From Synchiropus splendidus (taxonomy: Eukaryota > Chordata > Actinopteri > Syngnathiformes > Callionymidae), in the NCBI RefSeq assembly GCF_027744825.2, contig NC_071348.1, positions 19,005,563 to 19,069,562 on the forward strand: a DNA stretch of 64,000 nt. The letters run 5' to 3'. Below the pieces are notes generated by a model that was given only the letters and a program-made list of their open reading frames with translations, was not told the DNA's origin and ran no database searches. A program made the translations under genes and the position numbers. Positions 18,012 to 29,000 of this stretch are shown here, piece by piece; position 1 is the first letter of the stretch; every line of letters starts with the position of its first letter.

Positions 18012-19697
18012 ACATGGCACTCCTACACCAGAAATCTGCTGAATGCACATTGGCAGAACTGGATTTATTCACGCCGCCAATTACGCAGCTTTCCAATTTA
18101 CACTGAAATTGCTCCAGTAGCAAGCGAAGGAGGACCGATTGAGTTTTTTTATAGCAGGAGACGGTGAAAAGTATCTAGACCTAAACGACACCCTTCTACA
18201 CGTGCGTGCAAGAATTACTAACACTGATAGCACACTGCTGGCTAACGACGCAACAGTCGGTCTCATGAATTATCCTCTAAACACCATCTTTGACCAGTGT
18301 GATGTGGTCCTGGGGGATCGGAGGATTTCGCAGTCCAGTTCCACTCACCCGTACAGAGCTATGATCAAAACACTTCTCAACTTTTCAGGCGACACTCTTA
18401 AAACACAGTTTAGCGCTGGTCTTTTTTACCAAGACACACCTGTGTTGGTTGACTGTAAACGGTCCCAACGCAGGCCTGAATAAACGGGCAGAGTTCACGA
18501 GCAGATCCAGAGAAGAACATCTTCTCGGTCCTCTCCACGGCGACATATTTTTCTGTGAGACACTGTTATTAAACTCACTAGGGCGAATGATGCCTTCTGC
18601 CTGACCGGACCCCGCGACTCCACCTTTCGTCTGAAAATCCTTGGCGCCTCTCTGTTTGTGAAGAAAGTCTGTCACAACCTCTTCCGCTGACGTCACCGCC
18701 CAACCCACCTAGTCACATCCATACCTGCCTCCAATCTCCTGAAGGTATAAAGACCCGACCAACCTGCCAGTCCTCGCCTGTTCGTCAATCCTTCATGGTT
18801 TGTCTTCAAGCGAGATATTCCGCTATTTGCCACTGCCTGGATATTGCATTATCTGAGTTATTTCAGTCGGTCTTTTCTGCCTTAGAACTTCAGCCTGCCT
18901 GCACCTCTACTCCACAACCTTCACCTCCTTCATTGCCATAGCGCAGCCAGCTGGACTCCTGGACCCTCACCAGCCACTTGTCTGGGATCTCCACCACGGC
19001 ATCAGAAGACTCTTCCTGTTCTGCACAATTAAATACCCATCTTCTGATTCCAATCTGCGTTTGAGTCACCTGCTTAAATCAACGTTACAAAGTCACTGTT
19101 TCGCCAGCTGTGAGAATAGGTCATGCAGAGCGTTTCTTTAAAGGAAATGCTCTCTGCCCACTCTCACGAGTCAATGTAAAAACATACTCCATTCCAGAAA
19201 ACTCATTAATATGTACCCAGGATAATTTATTTCTGGGTTCAATACCTAAATACGTGGTTTTAGGGATGGTGCATCATGAGGCATTTACCGGTATGAGAGA
19301 TCTCTCCCCGTTCAATTTTCATCATTACAACACTGAATATCTCGCCCTCTGTCAGGACGGCCAACAGATCCCCGCTAAAGCTTTTCAACCTCAGTTTAAT
19401 CACGGTATTTCAGTCAGTGAGTTTTATACCATGATTTTAGCTACAGGAAGACATTTGAAGGATCTACCTCTAAGCATTGATTGCGAAGGTTTTAACAGCG
19501 GTTATTCACTGTTTGCATTTAATCTCAATCCAGCCGACGACAACGACGCTCTCTCCCCTGTCTCAAATGGGAATTTAAGACTGGAGATGAGATTCATAGT
19601 ACCCTTACCAAACACCGTAATACTGATTGTGTACGCTTGTTATGATTCCATTCTGGAGATTGATGCGAAAAGACAAGTGCTGGTGGACTATTATTAA
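18012..19697 (+). pseudogene. Major capsid gene, broken and interrupted by a solo LTR (copy 2)
   Basis: Begins at the same ATG context as copy 1. Small deletions near 18085 and 18135 shift the frame, another lies near 18450, and one near 18570 removes codons. A 420-bp LTR sits at 18670-19089. The C-terminal 190 codons (19110-19697) are open and close to copy 1. Confidence 0.87.
18670..19089 (+). mobile_element. Solo LTR inside the copy 2 capsid gene
   Basis: Starts TGTCACAAC and ends GTTACA, flanked by the 5-bp duplication AAGTC (18665-18669 and 19090-19094). TATAA at 18746 and ATTAAA near 19028 fit promoter and polyA sites. Size is 420 bp and resembles gypsy-type LTRs. It arose by recombination between two LTRs of a full element. 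Confidence 0.82.
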
Positions 19698-19703
19698 AAA
19701 GTT

Positions 19704-20709
19704 ATGGACAGTCTCCAGTTACAGAGGCTGCTGAGAGGTCTCTTGAGCGACACATTTTACGGTGTATTGCCGTCGGATAAGTTGCCTCAATTTACACAAC
19801 CCCCTCAGACCGCCTGAATATTTAATCGTCAACACACATCCGGCACATAAACCAGGAGAGCACTGGCAGAGTTTAACTCTCGAAGAAGACGGTAGAACAA
19901 CTTTCTTTGACTCATTTGGAATGGGGCCCTACTTTGCACATTACCCTGAAAGTATTTTAAAGTTTCTCAAGAAACATTCAGGCAACATCAAGTACAACAA
20001 TGGTCTACTACAGAACCCTCTATCGTTTGTATGTGGTCATTGTAAGTGCCAAAGTAAGTTTCACTTGATATTGTTTACACTGTTAGGTAGTCGTTTTGTG
20101 GTTTAGTGCTTTACATAAATATATGTGGGTTTTAATTTGAAGGCCACTTTTGTCTTTTGAAAAAAACGGCGGATGCGCAAGGTAAGCTCGTGGTTGATTT
20201 GTGTTGGGTTGTTAAGAACAACATGGACATATAGGTTTTGACCGTTAAGTTTGGATTTTTGGATGTTCCTGAGACCATTACTTTCAATAAAGGAGGATCA
20301 AGTTCCACGGCACAAGCTTCAGTTAGTTTTTTATGTTTTTTTGATTCCCGTCCAGGAGAAGCTCGGGGAAAATATATTCGTACGGATGTACTGGTGAGAA
20401 CGATGAAAATGGAAACATTCGGGGCAAAGGAGGAACAAGTCAGAAACTAACGTCGTTCACAACAATAGAGGTAGCAAACTATTGGAGTTTGCAATCACAG
20501 TCATCATTGCATCTTCTACCTCCATCATCGTGCTAGAGGGCTGTGTATCCAAGAAGTATTAAGTCTATACAGTGACGATACCTTAAAATATGACCTCATG
20601 GTATACAACTTTGTGAAAGGACATCAACAATGTCTAAAAAGATGTGCACACTGTCCGTGGAAACAACATACTCTGTTCTCTTCAGTATTTTAAAGACTAT
20701 TGTGACTAA
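19704..20709 (+). pseudogene. Adenain-like protease gene, interrupted (copy 2)
   Basis: The start is conserved. A small indel near 19795 shifts the frame, after which the GEHW and FFDSFG motifs are intact. A 460-bp insert at 20041-20500 splits the gene one codon after the catalytic Cys-Gly. The C-terminal part (20501-20709) follows with further indels. Confidence 0.83.
20041..20500. mobile_element. 460-bp insertion of unknown type
   Basis: Absent from copy 1 at the same site. Flanked by TCAT on both sides (20037-20040 and 20501-20504). It contains no clear terminal repeats and no coding frame I trust. Could be a short non-autonomous transposon or a processed fragment. Confidence 0.6.
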
Positions 20710-20749
20710 TCCTATTTTGTTTGTTCGTGTGTTAAAAAAAATCTGTAAT

Positions 20750-21425
20750 CAGGAGACCAGCTTTCAGCTATACTTTTCTTTCGCAAGATAGAATTCGATT
20801 TAAGTCTCTGATATTGAGCCCTCGCTTCAGGATTGGACAGCAGTGTGAGAGGGATGTTTAGCTTTAATAATGTGACGAGAAACTAGGACCATCCCGCAGG
20901 TAATGGAGAACTTCTTTTATTATGCGGTAGGGAAAGGTACTTGAATATATCAATCACATGAGAGCCTTTTACAGCATTTCCTTCATACATAAATTTGCCA
21001 TTCATATTCCAACCATCACCATTTTTGGATATCCTCTGGATAATGTATTCAGCATTTCTTCGAGCTTTTGACGGAAGGATATTTAGAATATCCTGACCCA
21101 AGTCATCTGTTACAAAGGGTGTTTTTAGAACACTTTCGACACGACTGTCAGAGTCGTGGGGGTGATCGCTGACTCTGTCTCGTTGTAAAGTCAGAGTTAC
21201 TCTCCTTTGGTCTCTCTGATCCTGTTTTGTAAAGGTTAAATATCTCTGCAATAGAGCATCATACTTTTTAATCTTCTCATACGAGTTTAACTGAGAATCA
21301 TTCAGAATGGTCCTTATCTTCTCATTCAATTCATCTTTGGCAGTTTCACAGATGTCGGAGGTTGGACTTGATAACTGGTTAATTTGCTGAGGAGAGACCA
21401 GATACATTTTCTGGACAGTCTTCAT
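20750..21425 (-). pseudogene. Homologue of the 256-aa gene, stop and C-terminal loss (copy 2)
   Basis: Open from 21425 to 20883 with close similarity to copy 1. A TAG near 20886 replaces a Glu codon; homology continues to about 20750, and the last about 30 codons and the bidirectional polyA region are deleted. Confidence 0.85.
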
Positions 21426-21431
21426 CGTGTT

Positions 21432-22472
21432 TTACTTCTTTACAAGTCCTCCTATTAGATTTCCAATGATTGGAACGGCAGCCGCTAGCAACAGCAACAG
21501 GAATCCTCCCGATTGCTTTATAAGAATCCTTCATCTACGCTTCACGCACGCCTTTTTATTAGCCAAGAGTCTGATGTTCTCATGATTCCGCTTTTATTTT
21601 GTCATGCGAGTCTTGTTTGGTTTTCTTCCTCCGTTCTTCCTGTTTGTGTGGCACATGGCTGGAGCCAATCAACCCCAGATCACCTGAGTATTAGAGCACC
21701 TGGACTCCAGCACCGTGTGCCAGATCGTCCCCTATTATTCCCTGTGATCGACTCCTCTAGTTCCTGCAGATGGAGTCCTTTGTTCCCTGTGATTTCTTCT
21801 CTAGTTTCTGTGACGCTCTCCTTTGTTCCCTGTGGTAACTCCTCGTTCTCTTGGCTCTCCTTGTTCGTTCTCTTGTTCTGTGCGCTAGTTAGCTTATTTT
21901 GGATTTCTTTGTCTTAAACCCTGGTGCCTGAGTTAGTGTTCGGTTTCTTCCTGTTTCCGCCTTTCCTGGTTTCTTTTGTCTCTATCTCTGTTCATTGTAC
22001 TTTCGTCTCTCCGTTCCCAAATTTAAGTTGGTTTGATTCTCCCAGTTTGGTGACGCTTTCTGTTTGGTCTCTTATTCTTGTATATGGACTTCGGCTCGTT
22101 TGGTTACTCTGTTTTGGACATTTAGACTTTATCTTGTGTCTCCCGGTTCGGTGACGCTTTCTGTCGTGATTTTGTTGTTTAATTATTAAAATATTGTTTT
22201 TGACTCGGTCCTGCCTTTTGTGACTTTCACCACTGCGCTTGGGTCCCGCTCCACGTCCTTGACCCGTGACAGATGTTTTTCTTCTGTTTTTTCAGTTTTT
22301 TTTTAACTGAGCCTGCGACAACAGTACATTCCCCTGAAACGTTCAGGGCGATCTCATCGAGAGCTTGAATAAAGTCCCGAGAACTATGCATCAAAATGTC
22401 TTTACGTTTCATTTAAGGAGCATGGTATAGTTCCTTAAGTAAACCTGCGTTTCTTTTTATATGTGCTGACAT
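21432..22472 (-). pseudogene. Small basic/hydrophobic gene, split by a solo LTR (copy 2)
   Basis: The C-terminal half lies at 21432-21577 and the N-terminal half at 22272-22472. Additional indels occur near 22300-22330 and an in-frame stop near 22412. The hydrophobic tail is largely retained with substitutions. Confidence 0.82.
21578..22271 (+). mobile_element. Solo LTR inside the copy 2 small basic gene
   Basis: A 694-bp insert flanked by GATGT (21573-21577 and 22272-22276). It begins TCTCATGATTCCG (TG apparently mutated to TC) and ends CCGTGACA. ATTAAA at 22185 marks a likely polyA site. It resembles a gypsy-type LTR of a family different from the one at 18670. Confidence 0.75.
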
Positions 22473-22475
22473 GAC

Positions 22476-23017
22476 TTAAGCAGACGTTTTTGGTATGGAC
22501 ACAGTGTGACGTTGATGAGGAAGTATCCCAGTCCTTAGTCTGTAGCGTTCTGGACATGAGGGTGTTAGATCAACAATTAAGTACCCGTGAGCGCCAGCTG
22601 TAGCATCTTCAAAGCTTTCTTGAAAGAAAACTCTTTGAGACGGGTAAACTTGTTGAGCAAGAACTTTTATCTGCGTTTTATTGCGAGGATACAACTATAT
22701 TTACTACGATGAAATAAGTTTTGCGTCACCATTATAACACTCATATTTTTATGATGTCTGTCAAATGTTTTCTATCAGAAGGAAATACATCTTCATTTTC
22801 AAAAGATTTAGGTAAACCTTCAATGAATTTGATATTTTTATTCATCTTTTGCAATTCACTGTACATAGGTTCAAAAGACGTATACATACATACAATCTTT
22901 ATTTACAATTGACATCATCCATCACAAGTATACATGGGTCTTTCCTAACCCTGATGGTCCCACCACTAGACATGAAAATGATGTTTTCAAGCGCGGATCA
23001 AAATGAATTTCTTCCAT
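22476..23017 (-). pseudogene. Packaging ATPase gene, broken (copy 2)
   Basis: Start near 23017 and stop at 22476 match copy 1. Deletions of about 50 bases near 22690 and smaller ones near 22890-22980 remove parts of the protein; the Walker A region is damaged. Confidence 0.83.
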
Positions 23018-23042
23018 AATGACCCAGTCATCCACTCAAAAC

Positions 23043-26000
23043 TCAGAACCCAAAAGGTTTGGTTGTGCCGTACAAAAAAAATCGTCTCTTATCGCACATG
23101 TCTCTTATCGAGTTTTGTAGGAACTGATCTGTTTTTTAAAGTGATGTTCTTTTTATCCCTCACAATATTGTGTTGATGGGTCTCAAGCACCCCATCAGGT
23201 GAATTCTGTAAATAGCCCTCTACACGATCTCTGACGGAGTCAAAGTTTATCTGCTGAAAAGACTCTTTTGTTTGCATGATACCTTTAGCTTTCATCACAA
23301 CCTTCTTCTGTCCTTTGGTCCTATAACCATATGTCTTAGGACCCGCCGAAGCGAAGTCCTCGATGCTATCCCCGTCGAGTTCATCAGTCAGATCACTGAG
23401 ATAGTTACCTAATTTTAAAGGCGTCTTGCTGTCTTTCACCACATATATCAAGCTGTCTGTGTCAACATAGAGAACATCCTTCTGCAAGTAAAAGCTCCCA
23501 TAAAAACATTGGTGCTTTTACCAGGAGGGTAGAGACCCTTGTAACGCCACTGGATCACAACTTTTTTCTCATCCAGCATGTTAAAGTAGCTGACCTCGTA
23601 TTTCCCTGAAAGCAAGAAACTGAAAAACTCGTTGGGGTCTGACACTACAGAAACCTGAGACATGTTCTCTTTCTGACAGAACTTGCCTCAAAGGCTATTA
23701 ACCAAAGCCTTAGCCACCTGTCTCTTTGCAGGGTTGTGACAAATCTTATCAGCACAAAGCAAAATCCCCCGATGTGCTTGATAATCCTAAATGTATTTGT
23801 CGTGGCTTTCCTGATCAACGGCCTCAGCAGGGTAACCAGAAGCCTCCTGCTTGCCCTTCAGGAATGTACGGATGTAACCTGTGAAAATACAATCGCTAGA
23901 TCTATCAAAATGCCATACTTCGATAATCTTGGCCACCTTGTATCCCTTGTCCAGAGCCTTGTTGAACTCAACCGTGACCCAGACCCCTGTCGAAGCACGC
24001 TCATCATCATTATGCGTACAGCCACTGTCTTGGACAATACGACTTGAACAGATACTGCATAACGTGAAGTGTAATTTACCGCCTGGTCCTCTGTAGGGTA
24101 AAACGGGTAATATAAAACCCGAGGAGGATAGACAACCGCCTTGATAAGACCAAAGTACTGTCTGGGATCCCCAAAGTCCTTGTGAATTTTTCGGGGGTGA
24201 CCTAGGAACACGTGCTGTTGACGTAAGGATACAGAGGTGACATCAGCGTAATCAACTTTTTCACCAGGTTGGCCGTGTAACGCAGCTTTAAAGCGCTGGT
24301 TCTACCGCCGTAGAGGGCATTACGAGGGTTGAGAGGCTCAGGGGTGTCAAAATCTAAGAGAAAATCTCTGAGATTATCACACGATTGTCGAAGTGAACGC
24401 CATTCGTGTTCCCAGATGGTAATAAGATGCACCTCATGATCAGACTTTAACGCCTGCTCTCTCTCCATCGTAGCAGAGTAGAATTCACCATATGGTCTAC
24501 CTCTTAACAGACAGACTGCATGTGGGTCGACACATGAAGGACAACCGTGGGAGAAACATCCATAAAACTCCCAGACCTGCTTAACACCGTCAACTTTAGC
24601 ATAACCGTCAACAAAATACTGGCCAAACACCATCTCCCCACGGTTCAAGGCATGTTGTATCAAAATGCCCTGTCTGTGTGATTGCCATAGCTACCAATGG
24701 ATGGAAGCATGTGAGAACCTCTTGTTACCTTTTATTTCATAATTGTTGGGACATGGTATTGCTAATGTGTCTGGTTTTAAAAAGTTGGTCCTGAAAACAG
24801 CCATACACACAGAGGTGATTGTTATGGACGAGAGTGCAACACCTGTTTCTTTAAAAAACTCCTCTCTAAATATCATGCATGCTCTGGCCAGAATGTCAAC
24901 ATCATTTTTACAATAGTGAATAGCTTCACTCCTGAAATTGAAAGAATCATCACACACAGTATCATACCAGCTTTAAAAATCTTTCTGTTCAGGGTCTGAC
25001 ATGCCCTCGAAGCCGTAGTCTGATGGAGGAGGATACACCCCTATGTAATGCAGACGATCTTTCAAGCTCAACTTGTGTGGAAAAAAAACCCTTGCACTGT
25101 TCGGTGAAACCTAGAGCTTTATGCATGAAGCTGAGTCGCATGGCTAGGAATGAGAGAGAGTCGATAAATTTTAGCTTGTAGTGAGGATCCTCAAGACAAA
25201 TATCTTACTACCGGTCATGATTATCCTCTTACATATTAACCCTTCGTCAAGCATACCTCTCAAGACAATGACGCTGTCAAAGCCCCTGGCATTATGTGCA
25301 ACAAAAACACAACTCTAAACCAATTCTTTCTGAAATATAAAAGAAACGCTCGAACACATTCGAGACCATTAAACATCTATTCTTCACCTCTCTGCGTCTT
25401 TACACACACTAAAGAAGGGACATGTCTACCTTGGTCGTCTGTAAACGTTTCAAAATCACAACAAAACAGATCAGGATGCTCAGTCTTCCTGGCAATGGGC
25501 TGAATGTAGCACTGGTGGACCTCGTTTGTCGATGATAATTCTACATTGCAGATTTTACATTTAAGCACACCGCAACAACTGTTAGGTTTACCCTGTTTTA
25601 ATGGGATATACCGGCACCTTCCGCATTTTTCACATTTTTTGTATATCTGGCAGAGACTGCTCCCATTAGCGCCAATCTCTTTGTGTCTCACAATGCAGGA
25701 AGGTGTTCTACAAACCCGGCAACCATCGCCACAAGTTACAGGCTTTGGGACCTCTGTAGGGCAAACAGGATTGTGACAAACGCTACGGTGACCTTTGCAG
25801 ATGTGTTGTGATTTATCTTCATACCCCTTATGACAGCTGACGCAAAAGTGACGTCTTCCTAAAAAACCCTTTGGGTTTTTTACCCCGCAATAGTGTCCCT
25901 GAAGTAGAAACAAGTATGAAGGATCCGAACCATCAGCAAAACCTGTGGCATAATGCGCTAATGGTTGGTTTGCTGTTGTTTTATGAAACACAACAATTTT

Positions 26001-27055
26001 ACGCCTCACTATCCATTCAAACAGGGGTATATCTGTGAATGTGATAGGTGTTTGAGAATCTAAACCAGCTTTGTTTTGTAATTCCCTCCCCAACTCAACA
26101 CAATCTTGATACGTACGGTTAGGATTAAGGAGACAAGAAAGGCTGATTGCAAAGCAAAGCTGACCAGTTCCATCACTACCAACTAGAGACTGTAGAGATG
26201 TCATCATTTTTTACCAATAATTTTGGCATGCAGTGTCTTCTTGAGTTTGCGTTTAGCGCCACCTCGAGGGTTATGCACAATTTGGACCGTTAATTCAATT
26301 ATCTTACCCATAACTATGACTCTGTCAGATTGCATGGTGTTGCTCAGGAGGGCCTCAAAAGCAGGGTAGATATTTTCCCCGTCACCTTCAACCACAACAT
26401 TAACATGTTCTTGAACATCTTCACCAACCACTTCAAGCTGAACCACATCCTCTCGATGTGCTAGTCTCTGCGTTTCATCTGCCAACTCTCTGACCTGTTG
26501 CATCAAACCTCTGTAGAAAGTTGCTAAATCAGGAGTGTCGGGTACAGCAGGACGTGTTAGCACCCTTCTCATCCTATCGGTGTTAAAAGGCTCTATGACT
26601 TCTGATTCAATACCGGTACCTCTTACACAGCATCCTTCCTGAACCGAATCACCGTCATCATCAACATTGTCATCGCTACAGCTGGAGCCAGACACATCTA
26701 TCAGAGGGTCAAGAGCTGGTGTCCCTGAATCAGCCGTCTGTTGATTATCAACAAACCTTTCTTACCAATCGCCATTGTCTAAAGAGGTATCAGCCCTACC
26801 TTCCCGAGATGATGCAGGAACAATATTTAAAATACGATTATCCTCTCTCTCAGCGAAAAAAAAAATGGACTCCATGTTTTCATTTATACCCGGATCATAG
26901 ACCAGCTCTACATCCTCCTCAGACATGCCGTCAAACAAGCCAGACAGAAACATGCGTGTCGGTGAAGCACTCTGGTCAATGAGGTGTGGTGTAGTGTCCT
27001 GGTTGTGGGTGGATTCAGGGTCAGAACCAGAAGGAAAACCATCATGGTTGGCCAC
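23043..27055 (-). pseudogene. DNA polymerase B gene with full N-terminal region, broken (copy 2)
   Basis: The only place in this window showing the whole gene, about 1,330 codons. From the ATG at 27055 an acidic N-terminal domain runs to 26204 with one in-frame TAA (26762-26764). A frame change occurs at an A run near 26207. Then 26207-25377 encodes a Cys-rich zinc-binding region and the Exo I motif (CCDFETF). The exonuclease middle (25376-24960) is damaged. The rest (24957-23043) matches copy 1, with stops, indels and a deletion of about 50 bases near 23490. Motif C YVDTDS is retained near 23460. Boundaries of the N-terminal domain are my inference. Confidence 0.85.
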
Positions 27056-27302
27056 AATTTAATAATAATAACAATAAAATAATAATTTAAAATAATTAAT
27101 AAACAAAACAGCAACCTCAAAACACAATCACCCACGGTGCTTTTAAAAATTCAGGCTCCAAATGGACCTTACTGTGGTTGAACTTCAGTCAGGTCAGTCC
27201 ACGACGTCTGTTACCACCAGGTCCTTGTAGTTTTAGGAGCCTCACGACTTCAGACACCAGCACTTTATTCGTTATGTCCTTCCTGACGATTTCTGTAACG
27301 TC
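27056..27302. other. Gap: A/T-rich spacer, no gene seen
   Basis: 27056-27120 is rich in AAT/ATA repeats, followed by unassigned sequence to the LINE tail. No Polinton terminal repeat is recognisable here. Confidence 0.6.
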
Positions 27303-28026
27303 ACCTTACCTTCACCTTCACCTTCTTCTACCGCTTATCCGGGGTCAGGTCGCGGAGGCACTATTCGGAGCACGGAAGCCCAAACTTCCCGGTCCGCACA
27401 AACCTCCTCCAGCTCATCCCTGGGGATCCCGAGGCGTTCCCAGGCCAGACCGGAGACATAATCTCTCCAGCGAGTCCTGGGTCTTCCCCGGGGTCTCCTC
27501 CCGGTAGGACATGCACGGAACACCTCCCCAGGGAGGCGTCCAGGGGGCATCCGGATCAGATGCCCGAGCCACCTCAACTGGTTCCTCTCGATGTGGAGGA
27601 GCAGCGGCTCCACCCCGAGCTCCTCCCGGATGACCGAACTCCTCACCCTATCTCGAAGGGTGCGCCCAGCCACCCTGCGGAGGAAACTCATCTCAGCCGC
27701 TTGTATCCGCGATCTCATCCATTCGGTCATTACCCAAAGCTCGTGACCATAGGTGAGGGTGGGAACGTAGATGGGTAAATCGAGAGCTTCGTCTTGTGAC
27801 TGAGCTCCCTCTTCACCACGACGGTCCGATACAGCGACCGCATCACTGCTGCAGCTGCACCAACCCGTCTATCAATCTCACGCTCCCCTTTTCCCTCACT
27901 CGAGAACAAGACCCTGAGATACTTAAACTCCGCCACTTGGGGCAAGAACTCTCCACCGACCTGGAGAGAGCAAACCACCTTATTCCGGTGAAGAACCATG
28001 GCCTCAGACTTGTAGGTGCTGATCAA
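27303..28026 (-). mobile_element. 3' end of a fish LINE (CR1/Rex1-like), 5'-truncated
   Basis: Minus-strand frames (28026-27730 and 27730-27335, linked by a small frame change) encode the C-terminal end of a non-LTR retrotransposon reverse transcriptase, with the characteristic LLHIERNQLRWLGHLIRM and RPRGRPRTRWRDYV stretches. The 3' end is marked by CACCTT-type short repeats at 27304-27327. It is truncated at about 28026, as is usual for LINEs. The clade name is from memory of fish repeats and is less certain than the LINE call. Confidence 0.82.
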
Positions 28027-28029
28027 TAG

Positions 28030-28240
28030 ATAAAAGGCCTTTAGGCCAAGTTGGTTGCTATTTTCTTATTCTTTAGCATAAATAGGCATGTTTTTGTTTT
28101 GTTTTGTTTTGGTTTCGTCGTTTAAGTTCCACACTATTTTATGACTATTTTATTATTTTATTTTAGACTTAAGTTTTAGACTTATTTGGGGACAAGAGTT
28201 TTGGGAGTGAAGTTGGAAGACGTGAACATTTTGAGGGAGA
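28030..28240. other. Gap: A/T-rich, no gene seen
   Basis: Contains a TTTTG repeat (about 28093-28113) and TTATTTTA runs; no coding or element signature. Confidence 0.5.
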
Positions 28241-28564
28241 CGAGATGTTATGACGTGTCATGGGATTATTTGGGGTCACAACTTGGGGGCGCTCTTGTTA
28301 TGTTGCCGTGTCACCATCCGGTTTGTTGGAAGTTGGAACCGTGCATAAAACCTGCTGTGTTGATACATCCTGTGTGTATTCCTTTCAGCTTTGGCTACCA
28401 CAGGGCGTGTCTCTTCAACCCACTTGGGAGAACGAATCAAATGTCCGGACCATCATTGTGCAGTGTCGCCAGGTTCACGGACAGGGCCCCAGGCTACCAG
28501 GCCCAGTGGAGCGCTCGAGGCCGAGGCACTGGAAGGAGCGAATTCAATATGAATAATAATAATA

Positions 28565-28599
<35 letters not shown>

Positions 28600-29000
28600 G
28601 CAAATACTATGCTCCAAGCAATGCTTTTATTTAAAACAAATTTCCGCACAAACAGAAATTTCCTCCGGTCAGCCGACTGCCCCGGGGGAAGCTGCCGAAG
28701 TCCCGATGTCCACGTACGGAGCTCCACAAGCGCCGAGTCTCCTGCGGTTAAATCCACTGCTGTGGTGATGAGACAAGTCTCTCCCGTGACTGCGACGAGA
28801 CCTCAGTCCTGCCTGAAGTTTCCGTGGTCCAGATGAGCCGCTCCGCACCTCTTCAAGTCTCAAGCTTCTTCTCTTGTTGTGGCAGATGCGCCGGCTCCGG
28901 CTGTAATTTCACAATGACAGAGTCAGTCACTCACGCCTCTGTAATTTCACAATCACATTTTGCGGAGTGCCCTGGCACTTCCAGTGAAGTAGAAAGGCTG
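28240..29000 (+). repeat. Mosaic module A
   Basis: Recurs in the same orientation at 60300-60870 and inverted in pieces at 43640-43880 and 47890-48580. Diagnostic start: CATGGGATTATTTGGGGTCA near 28259. It holds no open frame with a family signature. It is part of the DIRS-associated mosaic. Confidence 0.7.
28548..28600. repeat. AAT/poly-A simple repeat
   Basis: Several AAT units followed by more than 30 A. The short version in the sister module (60629-60645) shows the run expanded here. Confidence 0.85.

Larger units (their letters stand above)
13970..27055. mobile_element. Polinton/Maverick element, copy 2, inverted and decayed
   Basis: All gene homologues of copy 1 appear in mirrored order: the late block is now on plus (13975-20709) and the replication/packaging block on minus (20750-27055). 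Nearly every gene carries stops, frameshifts or deletions. Two solo LTRs with 5-bp target duplications and one 460-bp insert interrupt it. The left end is cut inside the 234-aa gene homologue, so the 40-bp repeats are lost. The right end is lost between the polymerase start (27055) and a LINE tail (27303). Confidence 0.92.

Noticed and set aside
21513..22154. Hydrophobic open frames of 134 and 76 codons
   Set aside because: They fall in the solo LTR at 21578-22271; the apparent membrane character comes from T-rich sequence.
26696..26764. Intron in the polymerase N-terminus (GGTAAGA donor-like site)
   Set aside because: The frames on both sides are the same and are separated only by one TAA, so a nonsense mutation is simpler; no convincing acceptor is needed.
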